64,000 bases of DNA, from the NCBI GenBank assembly GCA_020205615.1, contig CM035153.1, forward strand, positions 77,134,471 to 77,198,470, written 5' to 3'. The translations under genes and the position numbers were made by a program. Below, in pieces: positions 30,721 through 43,375 of this stretch. The number at the start of each line of letters is the position of its first letter. The first letter of the stretch is position 1. The stretch comes from Panax quinquefolius. Lineage: Eukaryota > Streptophyta > Magnoliopsida > Apiales > Araliaceae. The notes under the pieces are model-generated. The model was not told the DNA's origin and searched no databases. It saw nothing but the letters and a program-made list of their open reading frames with translations.

Positions 30721-31020
30721 ATTGATCGGTGTTGTTGTTTACAGGAGGATTTTTCGCCATCATCCCGTTGCACATTGTCCTCGATTATTGATCCGTGGAG
30801 AATCAACAGGTCTCGTGTGCTCCATTGCTATTCTCAACATTCTCGGATGCCATTTTCAAACACCGCCACAAAATAAGGGTTAATTGACATGCAACATATT
30901 ATCACTATACTCGACCAGACCAATCAAATACCAAATAAACTTAGGTAGGTCATACTATCGAAGGAATTCCCGTCTCTCCCCTCCTAGTTCTTATCTCAAG
31001 ATCTTAGCCAGGTGGATCAT

Positions 31021-31041
31021 ATCCTAAGCTCGATACCAACC
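31021..31041 (-). promoter_or_regulatory. Primer binding site next to L4
   Basis: On the element strand, directly after the LTR end, the sequence is GGTTGGTATCGAGCTTAGG. It fits the plant initiator-Met tRNA site TGGTATCAGAGCTT with one base missing. The same form occurs at 43192-43207 in element C. Confidence 0.7.
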
Positions 31042-32762
31042 GTGACGCCCCCAAAATTAGGTATATACGCCACCCATCTTGGGTCGCCACTTACATGGTA
31101 CATAAATTCAAATACAACTTACTAACCTAAGCGTAGTGTATAATACGACATAAATCGTGAGTTTGAATACAAATATTGTCTACTAGATATTATACAAACT
31201 CAAAAGGAGTCCTCATTACAACTATTATCACACTATTTCACGTAATAGTGAGGACTACTAATGCTATCCTCTGGACCATTACTCTGCTTCCCCGACTCGT
31301 CCCAAATGGCGTTCTCATTTCACGAAGAAAGCGTGAAAGAAAGGGTGAGCTCAACTAGCCCAAAGAAGAAATATTATGACTAAGATAATGCGTAGAATAA
31401 ATTATCATTAGCCTTCAACAAAGGTTAAACCGATAAAATACAATGACAACCAGTTTAATCATAGGCGAATATACGAATCCATTAAAAGAGTCAAGTAGAG
31501 AATAAAATCTACTATCTTTTAGGTTTTAAAAGGTTTTCATCAATTTTTATCATCGAGACTCAGACTTTAAATAAATAAACCACCACATCTAATCATCCCC
31601 GTACTACCTGGTCCAAGGATTTTTATCAAATTATCAATGGTCATGACTATACCGAATCACCCCGGTCATAATCATACCAAAAACTATCCATCACCGCATT
31701 ACAGTGCCACCGAGGACTTTTATCACATCATTTATAACAAGCCATGATTATATACCGAATGATCCTCGGTCATAATCATACTAAGTTCATCTATGCACGT
31801 AAGCCAAAGATAACATAATATATCATGAGGATGATGACAATGACATAATAATTCAATAAAACAAGTTCAAGAATTATTTTATCCGTGACAATTGGATATC
31901 AAAGTAGTGAAGTACCGAATACTCTTCTTCTTTCTCTCTATAGATTTTCTCTCTATAGCTTCTCTCTATAATTTCTCTCTAGAGTTTCAAAGAATTAAAT
32001 GAGAAAATAATGAAGGAATGAGCTTCATTTATAGGAAAATAGAATGCATAGTAATTAATCCATGAACGGTCCTGAGATTGATTTACTTTAATCTGACGGT
32101 CCATATTTAAAGAAAAATCTTTTAAATAAAATATAATATATTCTATTTATATAAAAATATTTTACTATGCAAACACTATGCAACACTATGCAAAACACTA
32201 TGCAAAAACACTATGCAACACTATGAATAATAAGATATAATATATTCTATTTATAGAATAACTTTAATAAAGTATTACATTTTATATAAAAAGATGTTTC
32301 GTTTTTATTACGTTAATAATACTGAATAAAACAAAACGTCATTATCGCTATAATAATTCATATTATTAATCGACAATAATGGAATCAAACCGAAAGTGAC
32401 TTCTCACATAAGCATCGATAATCAATACCGTGTGCTACTATGCAACCACACGTATTACTGTACTTTTACTACCGAGTATCAACGGTAAAACTTCCGTCGT
32501 TATTTCAATAAAATATTTTTGTCGTTTTCTCAATCCGACAATAATTCTGTTGTGGGGTCCACCAATGATTGAGCCGTTGTACGAATATTCCCTGCTAAAC
32601 CGAATATTCCCCGACCAATCGAATATAATATAACCACTTGCATACTTTGCAAAATTTATAAATACTACCCACAACTATAATATTATCTCAAATTCACACC
32701 ATAATATTAAAAATTATTTCGACAAAATTTAAATCTTTATTGATAAAATCTGGGGTCTCACA
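31042..32762 (-). repeat. Family-B LTR L4 with a ~0.7-kb internal deletion
   Basis: It is the 5' LTR of the whole minus-strand array. It keeps about 850 bp of each end but lacks the middle part with the ~63-bp repeats. The junction is near 31890, where AATTATTTTATCCGTGAC jumps to TAGTGAAGTACCG. It ends GGGGTCTCACA, followed by the TSD CTACA. Confidence 0.88.
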
Positions 32763-32767
32763 CTACA

Positions 32768-34394
32768 TGTCAGTCTACAAGATCAATATACTAACAGAGC
32801 ATAATAACTTAAACACAACAAGATCTAAGGCTTTGAAAAGCTTGTCAGAAATTCTGGGTTTCTGGGTTTACCCATATTTCCAATTTTCGTGATCGGTCAA
32901 CGTACTTTGACCGTTAATAACTTTTAATCAATACATGATCTGGGCTTGATTCAAGTTCCAGAGCATAGACAACATAGCATACTACAGATCTATATCATAA
33001 AACACACAAAAAAAACTAACAGGTAAAGATCTATGGGGTCTGACATTCGGTTGTCAGACCATACTTTTCCAGTTTTTCCAGATTTCTAAAATCATCAAAT
33101 TCAAGCATCTAAGTGATATGGATCTGAGTTATAACAACCCAGATCACTAAATGACACCTTCTAACATAACTCTAAACAATAAACAACAACAAATAACATG
33201 AATCACATAACTTTCTAAGTTTAGGGTTTTTATACCTTTTTAGCTTTGATCATTGAATCTGACTTTTGATTCTGATCCTTGGCAAGCTATGAAGTGTTCT
33301 GAATTTTTTTTCTAACTCACTACCACTCAAAATTTTCGGATGAGAGAGAGAGAGAGAAGGCTTGGATAGGTTGAGAAGTAAAGTAACTTACTTTGCTTGC
33401 TTGTATGCTTTTAATCTATGATGTAAGGTGTTTAATCTAGCAAGTTGGATGATTAAAGTTGCTTACTAGACCATGTGGCTAGCTAGAGTTGGTCACCAAC
33501 TCCTTACTAGGGCTAGATCTACACTCCACCTTATTAAAGTAATCAAAAGGGCAATTATGTCATTTGGCTTTTACTTTTTGTGGCAAAGTTGTCAAATCAT
33601 TCTAACCCTTAGGGTTTAACCCTAAGGTTTCTTAAGCTCTAAATCTAGAATTGTGTATTAAGGGAAAAAAATGGAAATCTTAGTTTCTAAAAATATTGAT
33701 TAGGGTTCCCTAATTACACTAGGTTTCCTAATCACCTAGGGTTTGTAAATTAGCCTTTATAATATATTAATTACTATTAACCTTGCTAAATTAATACTTA
33801 GGGTTTATAACTTAGCAATTAGGGTTCTAATTTAGCAATTAGGGTTTCTAGATATTAATTAGGGTTTACCTAATTAACATTAATCATAATAAAGATCATT
33901 AACTACATAACACATAACTTAACAAACCTTACAGTCATAGTTGACTCTGTACTATAGTTTATCAGTAATGCTAGGGTTTGAACTGTTTTACTATACTGTT
34001 CCACACATTAACATTACACACATATCTGGCATATCTATATCACTGAAATATAAATAATATTATATTATTATTCTCATTCCTTATTCAAAATCCAGACTTA
34101 GGGTTTTGAATTCATATCTGACATAACCTTCATACATACCATCATTAATTAAGTCAAAATAATTAACCTAACCAATTATAATAAAATACATATCATAAGA
34201 ATCCTAATAATCATATCATATATACTGTAATCATATTTTCATGGAAAATAAATAATAAATATTTTATTACAAAATTATTTTATTATAAGAATATAATCTA
34301 TAACTATCAATAAGTCTAATAAGAAATTATTTACATCTAATAAATAAATTTATTTATCACATAGATACATATACTTTACTTTGCACATACTCCC

Positions 34395-34395
<1 letters not shown>
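32768..34395 (-). repeat. Solo LTR E, right half (U3 and promoter side)
   Basis: It continues LTR E after the B insertion. On the minus strand a CT repeat (33340-33358) and downstream leader-like sequence suggest the transcription start. U3 is rich in TTAGGGTTT motifs (33607-33880). The right boundary is not certain. It is placed before the (TA)n at 34399, and I could not find a matching TSD for TCCAG (13766-13770). Confidence 0.55.
33607..33875. promoter_or_regulatory. Cluster of telo-box-like TTAGGGTTT motifs
   Basis: At least six AGGGTTT/AGGGTTC motifs occur in about 270 bp. They include a perfect palindrome at 33607-33627, with arms CCTTAGGGTT and AACCCTAAGG around one T. Telo-box motifs bind TRB/TRFL-type factors in plants. 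A role here is inference. Confidence 0.5.
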
Positions 34396-34398
<3 letters not shown>

Positions 34399-34462
<64 letters not shown>

Positions 34463-34583
34463 CAAGAAATGCTCTGGATATAAATCTAGGCTCATTGAAC
34501 ATATTTCTACAACAGTTTATATATTAAAGTAATAAACGCCCCGGATGTGAATCTGTGCTCATCGAATGTAGTTCGATGAATAG

Positions 34584-34650
<67 letters not shown>

Positions 34651-34708
34651 CAATAAACGCCCGGACGTGAGTCCAAGCTCAATCGAGGCATAACTCGATA
34701 ATGTTAGT

Positions 34709-34743
<35 letters not shown>
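34399..34743. repeat. Three (TA)n tracts with intervening ~100-bp units
   Basis: TA tracts at 34399-34461, 34585-34649 and 34714-34743 are separated by blocks that share AGCAATAAACGCCC...GTGA.TC..GCTCA and a small inverted repeat around TCGATGAA. Confidence 0.9.
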
Positions 34744-34745
<2 letters not shown>

Positions 34746-35489
34746 TATATATATACAAAAGAAATAAAAAGCCACAAACCAAAGTCTGGGCATACGCACA
34801 CAACATAACTCTCAACACGAATAACTGTGTGTGCAAAAAGTGGATAAAGGCTTTAAGAAATGTAAGAAGTCTTACAGTGGGCTGCCAAGAAGACTTCAAA
34901 TGGCTTTAATTGAATGAACACTCGGTTTTTACCGGTAAAATATAACACAGTATAAGCTCACACGTTTTTAAAATGAGAAAGCACTCAGTTTATAGTGTGT
35001 ACAGAGAAAATTGGACAGAGCTTCCTCGCCTTTTTTCTCTGCAAAATGGCCACCCCAAACCCTCTATTTATAGAGGGGGGAGCCGAAGGTCTACCTGCGG
35101 CAGCCGCATATGCACCTGTGGCTGCCCGGGGTGCCCTGTGCTCCGTGGGTCCCGCCGTCTCCAAGTACGTGCACGCATGCAACGCGATGTCCGCTCGAAC
35201 TTTCAGAACTTCAATTCGGGAATTCGATTGAGGTGTATAAGACCTTTTTTGGAATGCTGTTGTCGAGAGTTACACAAATGACATGGGATTTGAGGTTGTA
35301 CAAAGTCAGGAAGATGGGAACATGCCCAGGTCTTCAGGCTTCAAATTTTATCTAGTGTGCTGTCTTGTGTAATAGTCACTCGGGATTAGAGCTTTGGTTC
35401 TTCTAGGACATTGCTGTGTAGAATGTATGTTGAAATGTTGTTGAGACGGCACAATGTGAGATCGAGGTGGCAAAATGATAATTTTTCTC

Positions 35490-36000
35490 CTCACCGGGGT
35501 TATCTCCGATTTGGGCTGATGTAGCAGTCGTTGCTCAGGGTTATCTCTGAGATTGGGCTACTGTGAGTGCATAATGTCCTCAGGGTTGTCTCTGAGGTGT
35601 ACCTGACCTCCCGGGGTTGGAACTAAGTGCCTCGGGGTTATCTCCGAGGTTGAAGCTGACTGCAAGGGGTTAAAATGAGTATTTTTGGAGTTATCTCTGG
35701 AACTGCAATTGCACTTCTCGGGATTGTCTCCGAGGTTGGAACTAGAACTCCCAGGGTTATCTTCAGGACTGAGTATCTCAGGGTTGTCTCTAAGATAGAA
35801 AATTGATGATTCCGGGGTTATCTCCGGAACTGGAAATGCACTCCTCGGGGTTGTCTCTGAGGTTGAAACTGAAAATCCTAGGGTTGTCTCCAGAACTAGA
35901 ACTGGTTATCTCGGGGTTGTCTCCGAGATGGTAAGACAGATAATTCCGCAGTTATCTCCGAAATTGGAGCTACTTTGTCTTCCAGGGTTATCTTTGAAAG
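35490..36000. repeat. Array of ~15 stem-loops with conserved loop GGTTRTCT
   Basis: Units of about 33-44 bp are each built as stem, GGTTRTCT, stem. Clear cases: CTCAG/CTGAG (35534-35551), CCTCAG/CTGAGG (35578-35597), CCTCGG/CCGAGG (35630-35649), CTCGG/CCGAG (35717-35734), TTCCGG/CCGGAA (35810-35829) and ATCTCGG/CCGAGAT (35908-35929). Other units have a G-T pair or one mismatch. The stems differ from unit to unit but change on both sides. Confidence 0.8.
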
Positions 36001-36319
36001 ACGATTCCACCCTCTTGCAATGTTAGTAACAGGAATGCAAAATTTCGAGTGTCTACAGATGCCCTTCTTTATCATATTCATGCAATACAATGGCATGGAT
36101 AGGATAAAGAGTACTAGACACTTGAAATATGATAAGATAATCATGTGCAATGCACTGTAGCATGATGTGTATGCATGATGTATGTGGTTTGTTGGATTAT
36201 TTTCCAACGAAATGTGATGACTGTTCCCACAGTTTTTGATGGGGATTGGAATTATCACTGATGACTTTGATGAACTGCCTTGTTGTATACCCCAAAGCTC
36301 TCAGAAATTTTCAGGATGT

Positions 36320-36745
36320 TGATATTGGGGTTATCACCAAGGTCTTTAATCCTTGGTACATACTTTTCACTAAGGATGTATCTCTCATATACAAGAGACT
36401 CTGGGGGAATTGTGCGTTGTTTGATTAAGCTGTGTATAACAGATTCCATCATCGGTCCTCCCTGATGAGGATGGTTCTTCCTGGTTTGTGTTGCCAGGTC
36501 CTTCTAATGCTCTGTCGGAGTTATTGCCAACAGTCTGTATTGTCAGGGTTGCCTGACCCTCGCTGAAATGTACATCAACGGATGAGATCCTTGCTGTGGA
36601 TGATGTCAAGGCTGCTTGACCTTTGTTGATGTGTGCATTAACAAATGAGATCATCGAATAGTTTCTGATGCTTCACTGGATTTACTTGCTAGCAGCTGAA
36701 TGTCTTCAAGGTTGCTAGACCTTCGTTGATGTGTGCATCAACATA
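36320..36745. repeat. Second group of stem-loops (GTTG and TGTG loops)
   Basis: TTGG/CCAA around GGTTATCA (36325-36340), CTGTCGG/CCAACAG (36512-36533, one mismatch), GTCAGG/CCTGAC (about 36543-36557) and GTCAAG/CTTGAC (36605-36620). Each of the later two is followed by a GTTGATG-TGTG-CATCAAC type hairpin. The last of these is perfect, at 36725-36742. The paired hairpins form three modules at intervals of roughly 60-110 bp. Confidence 0.7.
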
Positions 36746-37345
36746 TGAACTTGTGTGAAGTTTCCGTTGGGGGAAATGTTATGGAGTTACGACCCCGAAC
36801 TGATGCCATCGGACCTTCGTGAGGTATTACCGAGTGTAGTTTGCAACAGTTGTGATCATCAATATAGTAAACCCTGTGTCTGGGTGAATACCAATGAATG
36901 ATATGTATTCCCGTAGTTTGGTCTCTGAAAACCAGGATTTTAGGCTTTTCCGCTCAATCGCGTAGCATCTTTTTTCCTGATTTAACTTTTTCAACTTGTG
37001 AGACCTCCTATGCAACTCATATTGGACCAAGCCAGAGGGGTGGACCCCACCCAGGGGAGCCACAGTTACACATGCGACAGTCGCAGGTGGCCTGTTGCTT
37101 TTATAATTTATTTACAAGTTGCGCCACACAGAGAATTCGAGAGCTCTTCTTCAGATCTGCTGAGTTCAGACGTCTTTCTGCAAATTCTATCACCGTACAA
37201 GTGTTCTACACTATCCTGATAACGTATGCATGTCTTCTTTCCCAATTTTTATCCGTTAGAAAATGAATTATCACATGAAATGCTTCTAAACACATAGTAG
37301 TGAATATGTTTATAAACACATAGTAGTGGATATACATGCTCATAT

Positions 37346-39200
37346 TGAAAGTAGTATGCACACAAGCCAATCATGTTTGATGATAAAACATATACTTTGT
37401 AACAATCTTATTCATTTATTAATAAAATGTATTAATTTATTAAAGGCTTTTAATTATCTACATGATGCTGTTTTATAATATGTGATAAACCCATAGTTTT
37501 AAGCAATGCTTTTAGAATAATGATGATGATCATTTTAATGAGATCTAAATTATTAGAAAGCTTAAAACTAAAATAGTTCCCAATCATTGGATTACTAAAT
37601 TGGGGATTAGTGAATCCGGATAGATTGGTACATACGTTGCTTGCTCATTGGATGAGGATGATTGATCTCATGATCATTTGTGTGGAGACACTAAAGCAAG
37701 TATGTAGGTGCTTATTAGAGAATAAGTTCACTTTGAATGTGGCTCGCTAAGGAATACCTAATGGAGTTTTATTTGCTGTCATATAGGAATTCTGTAGTGA
37801 TAGTAGTACAAGTAATCCTTGGACTTGAGATCATCATAGTATCTTGTGTATGATGAGTTATACTTTGACTTATTCCTTAAGACCCTTAGGGTATATCAAA
37901 GGGTATGCTTGGGTATAATAAGTTGTACATGGAGATAATGTATGATCAATAAAGAATCTACCACTTCTAATAAAGAAGAGAAATGTCCTATGTGATTCGA
38001 TAAATGACAACCCAATAGTCTTTGGCGGCGAGAATGAAATTAGAAAGGAGTTTCTAATTTGCATTATTTGAGTTGTGCATTTAAGGATCGAAATACATAT
38101 AATTAAATAAAATAAGACTTGACAAGAATTCCATGTCTTATATTTAATTGGGACATTGTATGGTGGAAGGATTGAATTGTGCGATAACTATTTAGTCAAA
38201 GGTTCTTTAATGATTAATGTTGAAATCTATATTATCCGAAAGTCGTTGATCGCTAGGAGGCTTATCCCTATTGTAGAATAAATATTATTTATTTAAATAA
38301 ATTAATTGTTTAATTTATTTATTTAAATAAGATTAGAATTGTTCTAATTGATTTATTCACAACCTGTTTAATTTGGAGAACCTAAAGGGTCACACCATAA
38401 AAGGAAGAATAATTATTTAAGAAGTTAATGGCATAATCGTAATAATATATTAAGTATATTTAATTTAATCTATGGTGATAGAATAAATTAAATAGCTTAA
38501 TATTTATTATTTAATATTTTAGAAATATTAAATATAAATTAATAAGAGGAGTCTTATTAATATTATTACAATTATTATTATTTTAATTTCTAAAAGAGTT
38601 TAGGAATTAATTTAATATAAGTACTCTCATTTATTCCTAATTGGATTAGGAAGAAAAATTAGTTAAAGGAGTTTAATTAATTATCCCTAATAAGATTAGG
38701 GAGCTTAATTAATTAAATAAAACCCAATTCCTTAATTGTTAAGTGGGGTTGCCCATCTATTAATAAGAGGAGTCTTATTATGGGTGATGGGGTCATTGAC
38801 TTTTTACAACTACGTAATAATTCCAATTTGTTGGAGAGTACGCCTTTTTCTATAGAGATAGGAAAAACTAGGGTTTGAGCCAATACCCTTCTTCTTGAAT
38901 TTTTCTTCTTCCTTGGTGGATCATCTCTAGAGAGGCCAAACATATGGGTGGCTAACGTTGATCAAAGGAAGGAACAAAACCCCGTGGATTCAAGTTGAAC
39001 GCGAAAAGGATTGAGGTGAACTTGTACTGAGGAAGCTTCGGATCTTCAAGGGTATGTTTGTTCTTCATATCTTTTCGTTTAATTAATAATTGTGCATAAA
39101 GGGTGATCCGTATATGGTTTGTAAATTTTTTAAACTCGATTTTACACGCTTAGCATTATTTTGCAATTTGATTGCGCATATGAATATTACAAACCTAACA
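37346..39200 (+). repeat. 5' LTR of Copia element D
   Basis: 1855 bp, about 97-98% like 52821-54687 by eye. Differences are mainly single bases and 1-3 base indels. The AT-rich part holds imperfect palindromes such as TAATAAGAGGAGTCTTATTA. Confidence 0.93.
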
Positions 39201-39201
39201 G

Positions 39202-39214
39202 TGGCATCAGAGCC
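39202..39214 (+). promoter_or_regulatory. Primer binding site of D (initiator Met tRNA)
   Basis: TGGCATCAGAGCC lies one base after the LTR end and is one base off the common TGGTATCAGAGCC site. The transcript would prime cDNA synthesis here. Confidence 0.85.
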
Positions 39215-40751
39215 AAACTTTTATGCAAATTATTAATTGTTTTAATTTAATATCTATATTGATATGTGTTTAGAACAATTTAATTGGGCATAATTTTATT
39301 GTTTAAAATTTAAAATAAATAAATAAAAAAAAACGGTACAGTTTTTTTTTTCTCTCACCGGATTTCATAATTCACGTTGCAAGGGAAATCACGTTGAAAA
39401 AAAAAAAAAAAAAGCAACGTGGCATTCACGGAAATCAAAGGATCAAAGGAGCTTCATGAGTTAACAGGATTCAAAAGTAGGCCATGGGTTTTTTTTTATT
39501 TTGAGAAGCATATTGATATAATATATATATATATATATATATATTCGGTTATTTTATTATTTTATAATATATTATATATATTATATATATATATATAATA
39601 TATTATTCTTAATAATTTTATAATTAAAATAATATTTATTTTAATTTTAAAATTAGAATTTCATGCTAACTAATTAGAGTTGGAATTGGATTCCATGATA
39701 ACTAATTGGAGTTGAAATTGGATTTTATTTTTCCTCAAATAAAGGAGTTTATTTGTGAATAGGGAAGTAAATCCATCTTTCCTTAAATAAAGGAGTTTGT
39801 TTAGATATGAAATAAGATTTCATATTATTCAAAATAAAAGAGTTTATTTGTGAATAGGAAAGAGAATCCATGTTTTCTTAAATAAAGGAGTTTATTTAAA
39901 TATGAAATAAGATTTCATATTATTCAAAATAAAGGAGTTTAGTTGTGAATAGGAAAAGAATTCGTGTTTCCTTTAATAATTTATTTTTTTATATATATAT
40001 ATGGAATTGGATTCCATAATTAATTAAAATAAAGGAGTTTATTTTGATTAAAATTTTGATTAAAATAAAATAGTTTATTTTATTCAAAATTGGATAAATT
40101 AAAATAAAATAGTTTTATTTTGATTTAAATTTGGATTAAAATAAAGGAGTTTATTTTGATTCAAAACTTAGATTTTATACTAACTAAATTTGCCCATTAA
40201 ATGATATCAATATATATATATATATATTAAATGTTTATTATTCATAAGATGAATGTTATTTATTGATGTATATGATGATGTGTATGATAATAAATGGGAT
40301 TGATTATGGACTATCGACCAATGCGATTGGATTTTATTTTAGTTGGATGCATGAATGTATGGGTTTTATTAAATGGGGTCTGCGTACTCGCCTTTCTAAT
40401 TTTTTCTTAATGTAAATTCTATTCCCCTCCTATGTACTTCCCTCGATCACGATCAAGGTTTCTATTTATTTTAAAATAGTTTTGTAATAGGAATAATTAG
40501 AATTATTTTGAAAAATTGGAGATCAAGGAGCAAGGAGCGCTTGAAGACCCGCTTTGTAATGGAGCCCTAAGTTTAAATGTAATAGTTATATTTAAATATT
40601 ATTTCTTGCACCCTTTAGGGTTTGACCTTTTGGTTCACTTGGTGGCTCTAGTGAACCAAACTAGAATAAAAGTCCATAATCAATTCAGGTAGAATATAGT
40701 ATTCTATATGTGCATGTGTATACTATATATATTATATATTATGCAAACATG
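39215..40751 (+). other. Leader of Copia element D with AAATAAAGGAGTTTATTT repeats
   Basis: No gag frame is visible here. From about 39730 to 40160 the inverted-repeat motif AAATAAAGGAGTTTATTT (arms AAATAAA and TTTATTT) recurs about eight times in variant forms, often followed by GTGAATAGG. A (TA)n tract is at 39524-39543. The stretch at 40260-40740 is ordinary leader sequence with no gene. Confidence 0.7.
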
Positions 40752-40756
40752 CTTCG

Positions 40757-43191
40757 TGTGAGACCCTAGATTTTATCAATAAAGATTTAAATTTTGTCAA
40801 AATAATTTTTATATTATGGTGTGAATTTGAGATAATATTATAGTTGTGGGTAGTATTTATAAATTTTGCAAAGTATTCAAGTGGTTATATTATATTCGAT
40901 TGGTTCAGGGAATATTCTTGCTTTAGCGGGAATATTCGCATAACTACTCAATCATTGGTGGACCCCACAATGTAATTATTGTTTGGATTGAGAAAAAGAC
41001 AAAAATATTTTATTGAAATAACTACGGAAGTTTTACCGTTGATACTTGTTGAACTACTCGGTAGTAAAAGTACAAAGAATACGTGTGGTTGCATAAGAAG
41101 CACACGGTGATTGATTATTGATGCTTATGTGAGAAGTCACTCATTTGATTCCATTATCACGATTAATAATATGAATTATTATAATGCGATAATGACGCTT
41201 TGTTTTATTCAGTATTATTAACGTAATAAAATGTAAACATCTTTATATATAAAATAGAATACTTTATTAAAGTTATTCTATAAATAGAATATATTATATT
41301 TTATTATGCATAGTGTTGCATAGTGTTTTTTGCATAGTGTTTTTGCATAGTATTGCATAGTGTTTGCATAGTAAAATATTTTTATATAAATAGAATATAT
41401 TATATTTTATTTAAAAGATTTTTCTTTAAATATGGACCGTCGATTAAAGTAAATCAATCTGACCATTCATGGATTAGTTACTATGCATTCCATTTTCCTA
41501 TAAATAAAGCTCATTCCTTCATTATTTTCTTACGAATTCATTGAAACTCTAGAGAGAGAAATTATAGAGAGAAGCTATAGAGAGAAAATTATAGAAAGAA
41601 GAAGAGTATTCGCTACTTCACTACTTCTATATTCAGCTTCTTTTACTACGTAAGGGTTGTTATTCTTTCTTCTTGAAGAGAACTTCATTATTCCATTCAC
41701 TATTATTCTCATTGAATAACTCGTAAAAGTGGTATACCCCTATACATAACCTCAGATATGCGGCATATCCTATACTTGGTGAAATCCTTATGTTATTCCA
41801 TTCTTATTTATTCTGGTTGGAATAACTCAGTATACGCCGATTTTACCCTATATACTTGGTGACATTCTTCTATTATTCTCATGGAACATCCTGCTCATGT
41901 GTTTTACACCGGACCGGTTCCGCTTTTTATTATTCTGCTGGAACATCCTCATGTGTGTTTTTACACCGGACTGGTTCCGCCTTTATCATTCTGTTGGAAT
42001 ATCCTATCTCGTGTGTTTTACACCGGATCTGGTTCCATCTTTATTATTCTGTTGGAACATCCCGCTTGGTGTGAATTTCACCCCGACCGGTTCCGTTATT
42101 ATTATTCTATTGAATAACTCCGTTTATGCATGCAAGTACACCGCATGCATGGTGATTTCTTTTGTTATTCCATTCTTTATTATACCCAATGGTTAAAACT
42201 TTGACTTCTATACTCCATGAAATTAGTAGAATATCCTTTATATTCAAAGCGTTTCATCCAAAGATCTTTTCATGGAAATATTCTTCCGATCATTCTTGAA
42301 TTTTACTCTACTAAACAAAGATCATGTTGACAATTTGGACGTTAATAATTCATGGATTAAATAATTCTTGAACTTGTTTTATTGAATTATTATGTCATTG
42401 TCATCATCCTCATGTTATATTATGTTATCTTTGGCTTACGTGCATAGATGAACTTAGTATGATTATGACCGTGGATCATTCTAAGATAATCATGACTTGA
42501 TATAAATGATGTGACAAAAGTCCTCAATGGCTCAGAATGCGTTGATGGATAGTTTTGGTATGATTATGACCGGGGGTGATTCGGTATAGTCATGACCATT
42601 GATAATTTGATAAAAATCCTTGACCGTGGTACGTGGATGATTAGATGTGGTGGTTTATTTATTAAAGTGAGTCTCAAAGAATAAAAATTGATGAAAACTT
42701 TTAAAACCTAAAAGATAGTAGACTTTATTCTCTACTTGACTTTTTTAATGGATTGCTTATTCCGCCGCAGCTTAAACCGGTTTGTCTATTGTATTTAATC
42801 GGGTTTAACATCGTTGAAGGCTAATGATAATTTATTCTCGCATTATCTTAGTCATAATATTTCTTCTCGGGCTAGTTGAGCTCACCCTTTCTTTCACCGT
42901 TCTCTTCGTGAAATGAGAACATAGCCGGGACGAGTCGGGGAAACGAAGTAATGGTCCGAGAGGATAGCATTAGTAGTCCTCACTATTCTGCGTGAAATAG
43001 TGTGATAAGAGTTGTAATGAGGACTCCTTTTGAGTTTGTATAATATTTAGTAGACAATATTTGTATTCAAACTCACGCTTTATGTCGTATTGCATACCTG
43101 GCAGCTTATATTAGTAAGTTGTATTTAAATTTATGTACCATGTAAGTGGCGACCCAAGATGGGTGACGATACCTAATTTTGGGGCGTCACA
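40757..43191 (+). repeat. 5' LTR of element C (family B)
   Basis: 2435 bp, starting TGTGAGACCCTAGATTTT and ending GGGGCGTCACA. U3 has GAATATTC at 40910 and 40930 and a GCATAGTGTT run at 41308-41370. The TATA box CCTATAAATA is near 41496, followed by a leader with AGAGAGAAATTATAGAGAG. About four ~63-bp units lie at 41875-42120 (GGAACATC...TTTACACCGGA...GGTTCC). ATGATTATGACC hairpins are near 42458 and 42570. Confidence 0.92.
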
Positions 43192-43207
43192 ACAGGTATC
43201 GAGCTTA
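43192..43207 (+). promoter_or_regulatory. Primer binding site of element C
   Basis: ACAGGTATCGAGCTTA follows the LTR end directly. It resembles the initiator-Met site TGGTATCAGAGCTT with a changed start and one missing base. Confidence 0.65.
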
Positions 43208-43375
43208 GGATATGATCCTCAGCTAAGAGTTGAGAATAGTACTAGGAGGGGAGAGACGGGGAATTCCTTCGCTAGTATGACCTACCTAAATTTATTTGGT
43301 ATTTAATTGGTCGGTCAGAGTATAGGGATAATATGTGATATGTTAATTAACCCTTGTTTTGTGACAGTGTTTGAG

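Larger units (their letters stand above)
34396..37345 (-). repeat. G 3' LTR, middle part: repeat array, promoter, hairpin-rich U3
   Basis: On the minus strand there is a clear TATA box within CCTCTATAAATAGAGG (35061-35076), about 60-100 bp ahead of a leader reading CTCTGTCCAATTTTCTCTG. Downstream of it (34396-34760) are blocks AGCAATAAACGCCC plus (TA)n, continuing the array left of insertion E. Upstream (35490-36745) is a long run of stem-loop repeats, listed separately. No coding sequence is seen. The right end is the TSD of element D (CATAT, 37341-37345). Confidence 0.65.

Noticed and set aside
34507..34899. Apparent 130-residue protein with runs of Ile-Tyr (also at 13392-13754 and 7154-7432).
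   Set aside because: The Ile-Tyr runs are (TA)n microsatellites. The surrounding residues match no family.
35490..36000. Rho-independent terminators or bacterial attenuators from the hairpins.
   Set aside because: The context is a plant LTR. The hairpins lack trailing U-runs and are part of a repeat array.
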